This document shows, piece after piece, positions 1 to 13,000 of a stretch of 64,000 bases of DNA (positions are counted from its first letter, which is position 1; the number at the start of each line of letters is the position of its first letter). Position numbers and translations under genes: made by a program. Where the stretch lies: positions 18,732,479 through 18,796,478 of the forward strand of contig NC_135243.1 in the NCBI RefSeq assembly GCF_947623445.1. Reading direction: 5' to 3'. Below the pieces are notes generated by a model. It did not search any database. It saw only the letters and a program-made list of their open reading frames with translations, and was not told the origin of the DNA. The stretch is from Clavelina lepadiformis. Lineage: Eukaryota > Chordata > Ascidiacea > Aplousobranchia > Clavelinidae.

Positions 1-893
1 TCGCATTAACAGTAATTAGCATGTTATTAAAGAGTAAATTCAGACATTTACCGTTGTCTAAAATAGTTGGTTTTGCTTAAAAATGCACACGTTAGTTGCA
101 TTAAGTGTTGAAAAATATTATATGGCTCTAACGGAAATAAAATTAACAATATGTGGCTTTCATGGCTCTCTTACCCAAAAAGGTTCCCGACCCCTGGTCC
201 AGAAGAAGCTGCTTGATGCGTTTCTCAACTTTAGTGAGAAAAAACAGGAGCGAGTCAATTTGTGATTCTGTCAACTTGATATGGGATAAACTCAGCTCTT
301 CTGGGAAGAGGTGAGCTGCTCGTCATTGAGTAGAAAAGGCTAAATTATTACCATATGGTTAAAGATAAACCTTTAAAACGATCAGCGCAGCCAACATTTA
401 ACCTACCATCTCGAATTACTTCCACCTTTACTGCTAATGAAATTTGGTGATATTACACTTCGTAATTCTATTAGTAATAGTCTCATTCGCAAGGTTGTTT
501 TTGTGAAATTTACGTAAATATCATACATTTTTTTTAGCTCAAGATGAGGATAAAATTGATAACTTCTACTCAATCTTTTGGAAAGAGCAGCAAAAGCTAA
601 ATAGTATGAAAAGAAATGGGGAAAGATATCACCCTGAGTTAATAAAGTAGGTTTAGGTCTCCTTGAGTAATAAACTACTGAAGTAATTGGTGTAAAGATA
701 TCAACATGTTTTAAGTTCAGTTGACCTCAATTTTTTGTTTAATTCGTAAAAGCGTGCTAAAAGAACTGAAATCCAAAAGTCTCAGTCTAGCATCACATGA
801 CCGATTTCTCGTTATATCAATCGATGAAATGAAAGGTGAAACTTTTCTTGGTATTTTTAACACTATTAATCACACTGTGTAAGATTCTTATTC
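1..893. other. Non-coding stretch, nothing recognised
   Basis: AT-rich sequence with only short open frames. I recognise no conserved protein segment, RNA gene or clear terminal repeat here. Confidence 0.4.
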
Positions 894-967
894 ATGCTTA
901 TTTTGTTCACAGTGAAAGAAAATATTGTGTATAATGCAGCAACAGACCGAATAAAAGGGCCTCGTTC

Positions 968-1378
968 ATGTTTTGTAGAATCATTGGATGGTTTTCGTTA
1001 TTGTCGTACCGTAATCGGGTACATATTCGTGTTGACCAAAGCAAGCCTAACAATGTGTCTGAAGACAGGCCTACTGATTTTAACTTTATATTTTCGACAC
1101 CTAACCAAAACAGCCAACCCACAGCTAACAAGTACACTGTTGCTAACACACGACCTAATGGTACACATAGAATACCGGTAAGATATAATGATTATGTACT
1201 GAAAAAAATGTGTTTGTGTCACCCTGCCTGCACTGCTTTGTTTTTTGCCACTGATTATGAATGTAGTTTTAAACTTCAAGTGTGCCTCACAAATGTTGCG
1301 AGTAGTAGGCCTATGTCAATGTCATTTCAGTATTTTCTGCGAGCTCATAAAGCCTTCTCACTGTTAGTTTTTACTTAA
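968..1378 (+). pseudogene. Possible retroelement-derived open frame
   Basis: An open frame of about 136 codons overlaps other open frames in the same stretch. The part around 1090-1200 is rich in Asn, Gln, Thr and Arg and ends in RIPVRYNDYV. That resembles the R-x-P-x-R-Y-x-D-Y tail seen after the integrase in many LTR retrotransposon polyproteins. Nothing else of such an element is visible around it. It could equally be a chance open frame, and I assign no function. Confidence 0.2.
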
Positions 1379-1626
1379 AGAAAAGAGGATGTTGATAGGA
1401 ATAAAGTACTTCTTTAAGTTTTTTATGTTGGCCATGCTCCCGCCATGTGCTTTCTTGGTGTGCATTGTGATTTGTGTGTGGACTCGTGGAGTATTAGCCT
1501 ACGTTCATGTTCATGGCTGTCTGAAATACAAGAGATTCTGCCAAACGTCTTATCGACTTAGATCAACCAATAATGTCACGAGAGTTGCGATATTAACAAT
1601 TTCCACAATTGCTTTTAGGTCACTGT

Positions 1627-2022
1627 TCAGTTCAAATCGATGATCCAAATACAATTTAATTCCAGATGGATCGCTGCCAACCTCAAATATGTAACCTCTT
1701 TCATAGGCTTGAGCAGCGCTATATTTTGTGCTCTTTTTATTTTATCAACAAGTTTAATATAACATTGATAAATTTCTCTTAGGCTTCTGGGAAGGCTTTC
1801 AGCCGCGACTGCTTTCATCACTAACAGCCCTATACCTTCGAAAGCATTAACAATCTCAAGAACTTGTGGAAAATTTTTGGCATAGTATTGTGTTGCCTTC
1901 AGCCAACTTCCCCATCTGGTGACTACGGGTTGTGGGGGACTGTTGATTGCTGAAAACTTTGCTCTTCGATCGTTATTTTTTACCACTGAAGCTTTTACTG
2001 CAGCTTTTACTTTGTTATGCAA
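1627..2022 (-). pseudogene. hAT-type transposase fragment
   Basis: About 130 codons read on the minus strand. The segment with VTRWGSWLKA followed by YYAKNFPQV matches the conserved middle part of hAT-family transposases and hAT-derived proteins, where a P-x-x-x-TRWGSWL block precedes an aromatic YY-x-xN motif. The N-terminal BED finger, the catalytic core and the C-terminal hAT dimerisation region are missing, so this is a decayed fragment. It starts about 225 bp left of a short inverted-repeat element, but nothing shows that the two belong together. Confidence 0.6.
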
Positions 2023-2247
2023 ATCAAAGAGAATAGAACCATACTAGAAATAGTTTTATAGCCTGTTTTTTAAATCACTCCTTTACATTTTCCGCAATAC
2101 TTGATAAAAGTTGCATGAAAAATAGAAAAAAGTTGCAACATAAAATTCCTACAAACAGCTTAAAACATCATACTACAAACTACATAGGCTACATTCTGAG
2201 TATGTAGCAAGCTGTAAAAAAGTTGCAAAAACTTGCACTAGGTATAA

Positions 2248-2798
2248 CTAGGGCAACCAAAAGTCAGTATGGTCAATTTTTTTTAACCTGCCCAGAATGT
2301 TATCAAACAAGCACAAAACAAATTTCAGCTTTGTACGACGTGTGGTATAGAAGTTATTAGGTCAAATAAAGTCAAAATGTTACGTTAGGTCAAAATACGG
2401 TCAAATTGTTTCGTTAGGTCTTTTTTTTAGGTCAAATCTATTACACTTGTAATTTTGTAACCATTTTGTGATATTATTCTTCCGTTTTTCTTTTTTCTTT
2501 TACCGCAAACAATTCCAGTGCCGCAAATTTTACTTAGAACCAAAGCCACAAACAGAGGGAAGGCTTTTCAGCGCGTTTGGTGACGTCACGATGTAACGGC
2601 ATTGCATTTGAAACTGCAAGTTGTCAATCTTAATACGCAGAAACGAAAAAAAGTCAACACTAGAAAAGCATTTTGTCATTTTTAAATGCAGCTTTAGATT
2701 AGAAAGTTGCTGTAGACAGTGTAGAGACTATCAGTATAGCGTTTTTCAAAATAAGGTCAAAATTTAAACTTTTTAGGTCAAAAAACTGGTTGCCCTAG
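2248..2798. mobile_element. Non-autonomous inverted-repeat element (CTAGGGCAACCA family), copy 1
   Basis: The left end reads CTAGGGCAACCA and the right end is its inverse, TGGTTGCCCTAG, giving perfect 12-bp terminal inverted repeats. The interior is about 550 bp, AT-rich and without an open frame. It carries several copies of a TAGGTCAAA motif. A second copy in the opposite orientation lies at 11147-11817, inside an ANKS6 intron, and matches through almost the whole interior. No clear target-site duplication is visible around this copy. Confidence 0.75.
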
Positions 2799-3259
2799 TT
2801 TTTACACATATATGTTTTCTTAACAGCCCGTCCCAAACCAAGATTTTAATTACAAAAGTATATAGGCTATCCCGTCATGCACTAACATAGCACAGGTAAC
2901 TTCATAGAACAGGTTATTGACGCTAACTACGTTACCATCTCCACCTACAAATATCAAGCAAGTGCACACTGCACAGCAACATGTCTATATCACAATATTG
3001 CATTATTGTGCAGTTAATCTCGCCGTTTGTTAACACAAAATGCTGTAACTTGCTATAGGAGGCACTTGCCTCAGTTAACGCTCGGTATCCAAGACACCTG
3101 CCACCGTTACCGCTAGGTATCCGAGGCAAGTGGACTGTTACGGCCCCTTATTAATTGATAGAACAAGTCTAAAAAATGATCAAAAAATTCAAAGAGCAAA
3201 AGACTGATCGTTGCATAGTGAACGGAGAGTTTTATGTGGCAAAATTAAGGGACATAGTG

Positions 3260-3546
3260 CCGTACCGAAATGGTCATGTAAAGCAGGTGGTGGTCATGTT
3301 CGGTTAATTGTTAATTTGTGCCAAAATCTAGAAAAGTTCATGCAGCTTGTTTGGATTATTGGTTAGGTTAAATCTTCAAGACGATGGATACCGTATGCAA
3401 AATGTTGATTTTTAGTTAGATTTGGATTAAAAGGTAGATTTAGGTTACTGTGTTGTAACAGTTTTGCAGTTAGGTTGGGTTCATTAGAAACTGTAAAATA
3501 TAGGTTTAAACAGACAATCCTTTTCCGGTGAAATAGTGGAAGCCGG
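3260..3546. repeat. GTGAAATAG-end dispersed repeat, degenerate copy
   Basis: This shares the internal blocks GATTTGGATTAAAAGGTAGA and TTAGGTTACTGTGTT and the right end GGTGAAATAGTGGAAGCC with five other copies in the window (7892, 13067, 34313, 34876 and 53781). The left end is poorly conserved, so the start is approximate. Confidence 0.5.
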
Positions 3547-4040
3547 TCATATTAAGCAGCTTCTGTAACAAAACTAAGTTGTGTAATAATTGGTTGTATA
3601 ACATCTGAGTGACATAATTATGACATAAATTATTCATTCGAGTGACATAATTATCCCTAACCCATTACTGTAGTTTGAACCGTACTAACCATTGTGTCAC
3701 ACTCAGTTGATGAACTACAATAACAAATTAGCTGATTGTACTTTGTGAGCTTGAAGTGGTATTTTTTGGAATATGTAACTCAATGCATCACAGAATTAAA
3801 GACTAGAATAGTGATTGTGATAACAGGATAAACTTATTTAAAAAAATTTCTACTGAATTGTGCCAGTTACCAACAGAATAAAATCAACTTTTCTTGACTA
3901 TTCTGATGCTGACCAAAGTTGAATTCATTACTGGTATCAAGGTTAACTATACACCATCGGGAACACATGGCTGTGTTTACTGGGAGGCAAGGAAGAATTG
4001 TGGATATGATAGAATTTTAACCTTAAAAGGCCAGAATTCT

Positions 4041-4073
4041 ATGACCATTGACATACAATGGATACATCATTAA
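4041..4073 (+). promoter_or_regulatory. Upstream ORF overlapping the ANKS6 start
   Basis: An ATG at 4041 opens a ten-residue frame that ends with TAA at 4071-4073, in another frame, just after the inferred ANKS6 start at 4058. If 4041 lies in the mature 5' leader, it could reduce initiation at the main start. The transcription start is not known, so a regulatory role is only inferred. Confidence 0.3.
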
Positions 4074-7000
4074 GTGTTTCACAAATTCATAGTCTATTAG
4101 CTGCTGTTGAAATTGGAGAATTGTCTAAGGTAAACCTTTTTCGTTGTTGTTGAACTGAAGATAAAAGTGATTACTGGTTTGCATTGCATATTTCAAAGGT
4201 GGTCAAACTGCGACTCGCCAACATGTTTTTTGTAGCTCTTCTAGCTGAATAGTTATATCCATTATCTCTGCCTTGTTTACTGTATTTACACTGTTGATTT
4301 TACGGCTCGCTGGTGTTTGTAGTTTTCTGCGAGTGACTCTTTCATTGAACAAGTTTGCCTACCCCTGACATATTGGATGGTTAATGTGTGCCCAAGTCTT
4401 TTCTGTTCTTTGTAAAAGACCCACCTTAGCTGCTCAACCACTCACTTTGCAAACTTTTCCAATTGGGTATTGTTTGTTAACCTGTTAACTTGAGGTTAAT
4501 AGGACCAATTAAATGAAATGAAAAAACATCATTTTTAATACAATGACTTCGAATTATCTGAAGTCGGTAAAATTGTTGGCATATAGGCATGAAGATGTGA
4601 AGGATAGTGGAATAATTCCATCATTTTTTGTTGATTTTATGCCTTGTTGGTCCTAATGCATTTATTTAGTTTAGCTCCTTTGTTGGCAATGCTCTTGTGT
4701 ATACTAATTGTGTTCACCTAGCTATAACTCATAATTAATGTATATCTGTTCATTACTAGGTTCAGATGCTGCTTGAGCAAGGTATTTCTGTAGAAACTAC
4801 TGATGTTGATGGCAACAGTCTTCTTCACATTGCAGCAGCCAATGGTCATGAGGATATTGTCAGATTGCTTTCAATTAAAGGTATTTTTAGCATGTTGTAA
4901 ACAACTACAAACAACAACAAAAATTGTAATCGATTTATGGTAAACCCGTATTTGTCACAATTTAATCTTGGATAAGAAATAGGAAAAACCATGAGCAAAG
5001 CCTTGCTCCTTGGTTTTCCACGATGTTCTGATGATGATATTTCAAGCGCTGTCTCAGAGTTATTCTGATAAACTGCATATATTTTAAACATTGTGATACA
5101 AATTGTGAATCGATGCAATAGGTTATTTAACGCACTTTGTCATTTTCATCTTTTTCGCATAGTTTTTTTTAGTTTAAAAAACAATTTTTGTTTGGTGATG
5201 GTCACCAGCCAAGAGTCTGAAAAATTGCATGCTGCAGATGAAGATGTAGCACTTGTGGTTACTTCAAGCTTGTTTATTTACAACAGGTGCATCGCTTGAT
5301 CGACCCAACTTGTATGGCTGGACACCTCTGATGCAAGCATCACGTCATGGTTATGAGAAAGTGGTTAAACATCTCCTCAATAATAAGGCAAAAGTTAATG
5401 CTACAACTCCAATAGGCATTTCAGCTTTAACACTTGCCATACATGGTGGACATACAAAGGTACGGTGAAACATTTCATGTGAGATTATACTTCTAAGTAT
5501 CAGTGGTTTAGCTTGGATTTTGGACTGGGTTTGGGCTTTCCTAGTATACGCTATAATACGCTATGCTGTACGCTATGTTTTTGAATTTAACGGTTAAAAA
5601 CTTCAATTTTTTGTCGTAGTTTCATCTAAACCTCTACTGAAGTGTGTCATTTTTAGTTGGTTGATTTTCTGCTTGGCAATAACGAAATTGTACTTGATGA
5701 TGCTGAAAATGTCACATACTTCACCTCACCACTAGCAGTTGCTACAATGTATGGGCGCGATGACGCATTAAGGTCGTTATTACGACTTGGTGTTCCTGCA
5801 GACCAGAATTTTAAGTACACGGAGTGGACACCATTGATGATTGCTGCTTTAACAGGCAAGCATTGATTTGATAGACAGATTTTTTTTATCAGCGTCTGAT
5901 TGTTTATACTTGCGTGGAATACTGCATTGTTGGTTGTCATATTATTTTTAATTATTTTATTTGCATGCCATCCTTTAAAAAGTAAAAAAGTAGCACTTAA
6001 TATAGTATATAATTATGCTCAACCTAAATAAAGCTGTTAAATCATAGTGTGTTATTTTTTGCAATGAATTTACAGGGCAGCTTCCTATGGCAAGGCTGCT
6101 GGTGGACAGGGGAGCAAATGCCAACTTCAAGAACAAGCAAGGAAAAACAGCACTAGAAATTGCCACTGATTGTGAAAAGACAGAAGTACGTGGGTACTTG
6201 GATCGAAAAACTACTGACAAGCCTGCAAGAGGTAAATTTTGAATTGTTAGACGAGATGAAGTTCCTAAGAATGATAACTTGAATCGAGGTTTCCCTGTCA
6301 AACCCCCAATCAATTTGTTTGCAGTTGCTGACAAGGGTGATGGCATTATTCTAGCTGTTAAAGCACGTAAGTTAAAAGCATGTCGACTATTTGTATGGTT
6401 ACATAATGGTACGTCAAACAATTTGTTGATTCTGTTTGATGAATTTTGAAGGCGATTACAGTAAAGTTGCCAACATCTTGAAAAATGATAGAATTCAGGC
6501 CAACAAAGCTTCTTCTGATGGCGCTACGCCTCTCATGTATGCCTCCATAAATGGTCAGCTTAATATGATTAAACTTCTAATTGATTGTGGGGCAGATATT
6601 GATGCCAAAGACTATGAAAATGGCTGGACAGCTTTAATGCAAGCTACCTATTATGGGTGAGTAGATCATGTCAGGGAAAACTAAACATTTTCTTGGTAAA
6701 TGCGTACATTTTCTCTTATTGGTGGTGTGCAGTGCTTGCCACCAAACACCACTTAGACTGGTGTAATATTGGAAGCTCAACTTCATTAACAAGTGGTATG
6801 CGTGTTCTTTTTGCTTATTTCATATAACAGAGATCCAGGCTATGTGGGTGTTCATGTTATAACCAAAATAACCTGTCTATGACATGTACGTGCTGATTAG
6901 TGGTTAAGGGCATGTATTAGAAACTGTAATTTATAACTTATCTCTTAGGAAAAATGAAGCGGCCATATTTTTGATACAGTGCGGGGCAAATGTACATATA

Positions 7001-10000
7001 CCAGCACGTAATGGCGTAACAGCTTTTGATATGGCTATGCTGATCAGTAAGTAAAATGGTATTAAAATTGACACTATATTGTCACCCATTTTAAGTACCT
7101 GATAATATGATTCTGTTATCGTTAACAGTTGTGGTTTCTTTTAAAATAACCTTGGTCTCATTTTGTTCAAAGTTGTTTTTTTTTTCCAGATTTGCATGAT
7201 ACTAGACTCTTTCGCTTGCTCGCTGAGAAAGTGATGCAAGGGAAGAGAGACAACACCGGTAGTGAACCAACACAGCTCACGAAGGCATGGGAGGGAACAG
7301 GAACAGGGTCGCTTCTCTCAGATGCACAGACTCAAATAAACAAGTCCCCTGGTATTATTTACATGTAATCAGTCAGAATACCTTATAATGAGGGACTCTG
7401 ATTTTTGCAAGAGCTGTCTATTTATGTCAATCTAACGTTTAATTGTTTGTCTCAGTATCAACTCTATCTGGGACTAAACGGGGCATTTGGTCTCGTATGA
7501 CTCGCAGCGTGAAAGGGATGAAGCTGACCAGAACATTCAAGAAAAGTATCTTGCCCAACAAAGTAGTAAGCTTTGAAGAAACACTGGTCGCGCCAGACGA
7601 AACTGACCCAAGTGGGGAAAATAAATGTAAGAAATCAGAATTTTTAACACATTCATTTAATGTTAAAGTGTGTGGCCAGAATATGGGCAATATTTTTTTC
7701 TGAAGCGGTTTTATATGTTTTACGTGTTTTAAAACTACTGTTGTTAAAAACTGTTGAAAAATATGCAGCATTTTGCAAAAAATGTAAAAAACGAAAAGAA
7801 CGAAACGTTGCCAAAATATGCAAATTCATTTGCAGCATACTTATGCTATGCACTAACCTGTGCGCTACACACGCAACCAGTCACTAAACGAAGTCACTGT
7901 TTCACCAAATGTAGGTGACGTCACGCAGCCTGTTTTTGAAGATAGGTTAGGAAAGTGGGTATGTTTAGGTTACTAAGTTATAAAATTTAAGTTAAGCTAA
8001 CAAAAAACTGTAAAAAATAGCTTTATACGTATGAATTTTTTCCGTGAAATAATGGCAGCCATCGCTCGCTAAAGTACAGTCATAGATGCTTACGGCGTAG
8101 TTGCAATTAATTAGTTATGATTTAACAACTGCGAGTTAAAAAGTTTGCAAAATTTTCTGTAATAATAGATTAATGGTGTTAGGCGGGGTTCAATCAGTTG
8201 CTTTTTGCCAACTATATTGCGGTCGCGGTATGGATACCGAAGTGGTCACGTTGGCAAAACCAGAATGAGATTTTTATACATTGCAATAGAGGATGTTCGG
8301 TGCTGTGTTGAAGGAGGTTTATAGGTTTCAAAAAAGGGTTAATTTCTATATGCAGTAAAAATATTAAAAATGCAATTACAGTACTTAAAATTGCTCAGTG
8401 GGGATACCTGAAATTTTGCATATGAACTAGGCTTGTCTGATATTATCTCACGCTAGGATATGGCAAAGATCACATATTTTTATATCCCGTTATATAGGCC
8501 CAAAGTCAAAAGTGGATTTTTAGACCTAAAAACAAAACTTCCCACTTTTCCATGCCAATTTCTATCAAAGTTTTTCTCGCAACCTGAAACTTTGAAACAC
8601 ACCAAATTGTAAGGGGATTCCCAGGTTAGAAAACAATACCAACCATGCTGCCTTCTGCTTGCTCTGAACAGGGTTTTAAAGCTCTACGTCAGAGTCTAAC
8701 GAAATCAGAGAAAACTTAGTTTTAAAACCTTATGCTCCAGAAGTGGTTGTGATGGTGGTCGTTAACTGGGGTTCCACTGTAAATCTTTTCAATAAAAAAC
8801 TTATTGGTACATCTTTAATATACTGAAGCGGAAATCTCCAAAAAAAATTTAGTTGTGCAACAATTTTTATTGCTAGAAGCGTATGGCATATTATCTGCAG
8901 CTTATGACATTATTAGCTGTAATTATGTCACAATGTGAAACTAATATCTATGGTGATCTCCAAAAATTTTGAAACATTCTCTGTTCAGCATACCGGTATA
9001 TGCTGATAATTTTTTCATTCAGTTTATTTTGCATTTGCGCCTAACTCTGGCCTTTTGTTTCATTGGGGCATTTTTTTGCACCTCTATAGTATTCAGATAA
9101 AATCCTTACAGAAATCAAGAAAAAATGAAGTTCACATCTCTTGAAATTAGGTTTCAAACTCTGATGGGGTTACAAGTACACCCGTTTCAAAACCTATTGG
9201 TTAGATTAAGGTTATTTTATTCTTTCATCAGTTTCAAATTAAACAAAATTAACATTTGAAAGAAAAAGTTAATTGCAATGGAATGCCACCAGGTTTTTAT
9301 TGTTATATGATTATCAAAAGTTTTTTTCTTGCGAGCATGCAAGAATAATAGTATTTACTGACAAATTTTTATAGACAAAAATAATGGAGAAGTTGCTGGT
9401 GGGGATCCATACACAATGGTTAGTGCAGTTTTAAGCATTTTGTTTTTCTTTTAAGCCACCCCACTGCTTACGATGTGATATATTTAATTTAAGCGTATTC
9501 ACTGTTTCTAACATTGAAAAAGTGTTGTCTTTATTGTAGTGGGCAAAATTTGATCTTTTGTTAGCTACATATATTTTCAAAAATGTAAGATTTTTGGTTA
9601 CGGTGTTATAGACTCATCACTCTGCCCCTACCAATCACTTTCCATCAGAAAAGCTTTCTCCGGTAGTACCTCCTTTTCAATCAAACACCGGTGTTGACAA
9701 ACAGTCCATGGCAACTCAAAGAAAATTGTCTGGTTCCAAAAGTTCAATGTCTAACAGCCTGAATAGCAGTGGAGGCGAGGTAAGTGCATGAAGTTAGCTC
9801 TGCTGGCTGCACTGAAATTTTTATGAGATTATTAAACAAGCAATAGAACCACATCAATATGATATAACATCCAGATGTTGGCAATCCGTACCTTGAAAGC
9901 TGCGTTGGTATTGTACCGGTAATTTGCAAAATCTAACGACGGTTTCGGAAAACTAGCTTGGTACTTGGCAGTGGTCAGTACTTTGAAAGTACTGTCGGTA

Positions 10001-13000
10001 ACGGAACCATTACTTGGCAAAAAATGTACCGACAGTGCCGGTATTCGGTACTTTGTTAGTACTCGGTACAGGTACTTTTTTTAAAGATACCATTCCAAGC
10101 GCAATTTTTGTCTCAATGCGGGCCCAGCTACAGGTTACTGTAGGTCAAAACATATGTGGCCTCACTTTCTGAAGATTTGATGGATATTTGTAGATTTAAA
10201 AAAGAACAGCAAATGGTAAAAGTTGGCATTAAGGTTTCATTAAAATGAACTTTTGAAAACATACTTCATAACGTCTTGAAATAATCACCCAAAATGTAGC
10301 AATTATCGGGACTGACAAAAACTTTTTGAAAAAAGTAATTCGGTACAGGGGTTCGGTATTTTTTTCCAAAATTACTGACGGTAGCGGCATCGGTACTTTT
10401 TGTACAGCAGATCCCATTGTAAGTGCAATTTTTGCCACTATTATGACCACCCCCAAAATTACTTTAGGTCAAAAAATATGTGAACTCACTCCTTGCGAGT
10501 TTATTAGACATTTGTAGATTTAAAAAAAAAAAAAACTAAAATTGGTGTTAAGGTTTAATTGAAATGAAATTTTGAAAAAGTTACTTCTCAAAACTGTGAA
10601 GTAATCACTTTAAAGTATCCAGTTATGGAACCGACTTATATTTCTTCAAAAAAGTAATTCGTTACTGGGATTCGGTACAAAAGTACCAATGGTACCGATA
10701 TCAGTATGGCCCACCGTTGATTACATCAGTTAGCATTGGCTTGGCAGAACTTGTATAAAACAAAACAGGCATATTGTAACTAATAACGGAGCTCATATTA
10801 ATTTCATAAAAGGAACAATTTAAAAAATATTGGAGTAAGAGACAATGTAAGATTATCATCGAATGAAATAAGACCTATATTGTATTTAGTGATAAGTGTG
10901 GAAATGCAAGAACTTATTGCTTAGGTAGAATTATGTAGGCCATTTTGAACATATTCTGGCAATAATATCATCTGTTTTTCATATAAAAACATGTCCCCTA
11001 ATAATTATAGCAAAGTGGTGGCATACTGTAACTATGCAGTTAATGGTGCCATTTTATTCCATACAATTGCTGATGCATCCGACATTAAACACTTTGCACA
11101 ACGATTACATTTATCTTAGATCAAGAAGGATGGTTTTACGTTATTACTAGGGCAACCAGTTTTTTGACCTAAAAATTTTAAATTTTGACCTTAAAATTTG
11201 CAAATTTTGACCTCATTTTGACCTAAAAAGTTTAAATATTGACCTTATTTTGACCTAAAAAGTTTAAATTTTGCCCTTATTTTGACCTAAAACGTTTAAA
11301 TTTTGACCTCATTTTGAAAAACGCTATACTGATAGTCTCTACAATGTCTACAGCAACTTTCTAATCTAAAGCTGCATTTAAAAATGACAAAATGCTTTTC
11401 TAGTGTTGACTTTTTTTTCGTTTCTGCGTATTAAGATTGACAACTTGCAGTTTCAAATGCAATGCCGTCACATTGTGACGTCACCAAACGCGCTGAAAAG
11501 CCTTCCCTCTGTTTGTGGCTTTGGTTCTAAGTAAAATTTGCGGGACTGGAATTGTTTGCGGTACAAGAAAAGAGAAAAACGGAAGAATAATATTACAAAA
11601 TGGTTACAAAATTACAATTTTAATAGATTTTGACCTAAAAAAAAGACCTAACGAAACAATTTGACCGTATTTTGATCTAACGTAACATTTTGACTTTATC
11701 TGACCTAATAACTTCTATACCACACGTCGTACAAAGCTGAAATTTGTTTTGTGCTTGTTTCATAGCATTCTGAGCAGGTAAAAAAAAATTGACCATATTG
11801 ACTTTTGGTTGCCCTAGTTATTACCTAAGGATGGATTAATGTGAAAATCAATAACATTTGAGAAAAAGAATGTACACTACACAATTATCACCATATAAGC
11901 AGTGATACAAAAGATTTCCAATGATAAAACCACAAACAGTCATGCAATGCAATGCAATACAATTACTTTTTGCTCTAAGAGTGGTGGAAGTACCTGTTAA
12001 TGAGATGCCTTGATTTTTCTTTTAGAGCTCAGTCAGCCGTAGTGTTGTTCGGCCCAACAAATTTCTTCAAAGTCCTAACAGCTCTGGGAGATACAATACT
12101 GGTTTGAGCAATAGCCACAGCCCACACTCATCAGGTGGTGCTCCGTCTGTGTCACATAGTTTCACTTACGGTCATCAACGAACAACAAATGCAGTTGAAG
12201 AGCGACACAATCACTCTGGTATAACTTTAATTCTACTATATTATTGCATTTTACACTATAAGTTGTAATAAGTAAGCTATTATTTAAAATAAATTTTCAG
12301 AGTAAAACAATTGTTACTTTTAATGCAAAATTCCTCGGTTCAGTTTCATATTTGCTTGCTCAGGTGACCGTCATTCGGACACTGCTCTGGATACAATGGC
12401 AAAGCGAAAACAAAGAAAAATTGTATCCTCACCTGCCAGGTATATTGCATTGTTCTTGGCATTGCTACAAGTATATTTATAATTTACATTCACCTTTCGA
12501 TGTCAAGAATAACTCAAGTTTGTATTTCGTTAAGTGTTGATGGTGTTATGTCAAGAAATGTGATGCCAACTGACCAGCTACTTACGGAAGCAAAGGTAAT
12601 TCTAGTGCTAAGTATAAGTAAACCAAAAAAAAACTTGGACAAAAAAGGAATCTTTGTTATGAAACCTCGTTTAGGAAAGAGCAGCGCTAAGTGACGTTCG
12701 AAGTTATCAAAGGCACAATCGCAGCAGAGCTGGTTCGATTGCATCGTCTCAGAGCACAGGCTCCACGCTTACACCACCTCGTAGTCCCCGTAGTTTTCAC
12801 ATGGATAAAAGATCTAATGCTTCATCAAGAGGTAGCAGAAGTATTAAAAGTAGTTCCAGTTCAAAAAAACGGCCACCATCACTTAGTGAAGAAGGTAAAC
12901 AATTCATGTTGAAAAATTAGCATTTTTGCTAAATACTGACATTGTTGTACTGTACAATAAAGTATCAAAAAATACGTATTTTTAACAAACAAACTTTTTG

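Noticed and set aside
894..1181. A 95-codon plus-strand open frame overlapping 968-1378.
   Set aside because: It overlaps another frame and has no recognisable content; at most one of the two is real.
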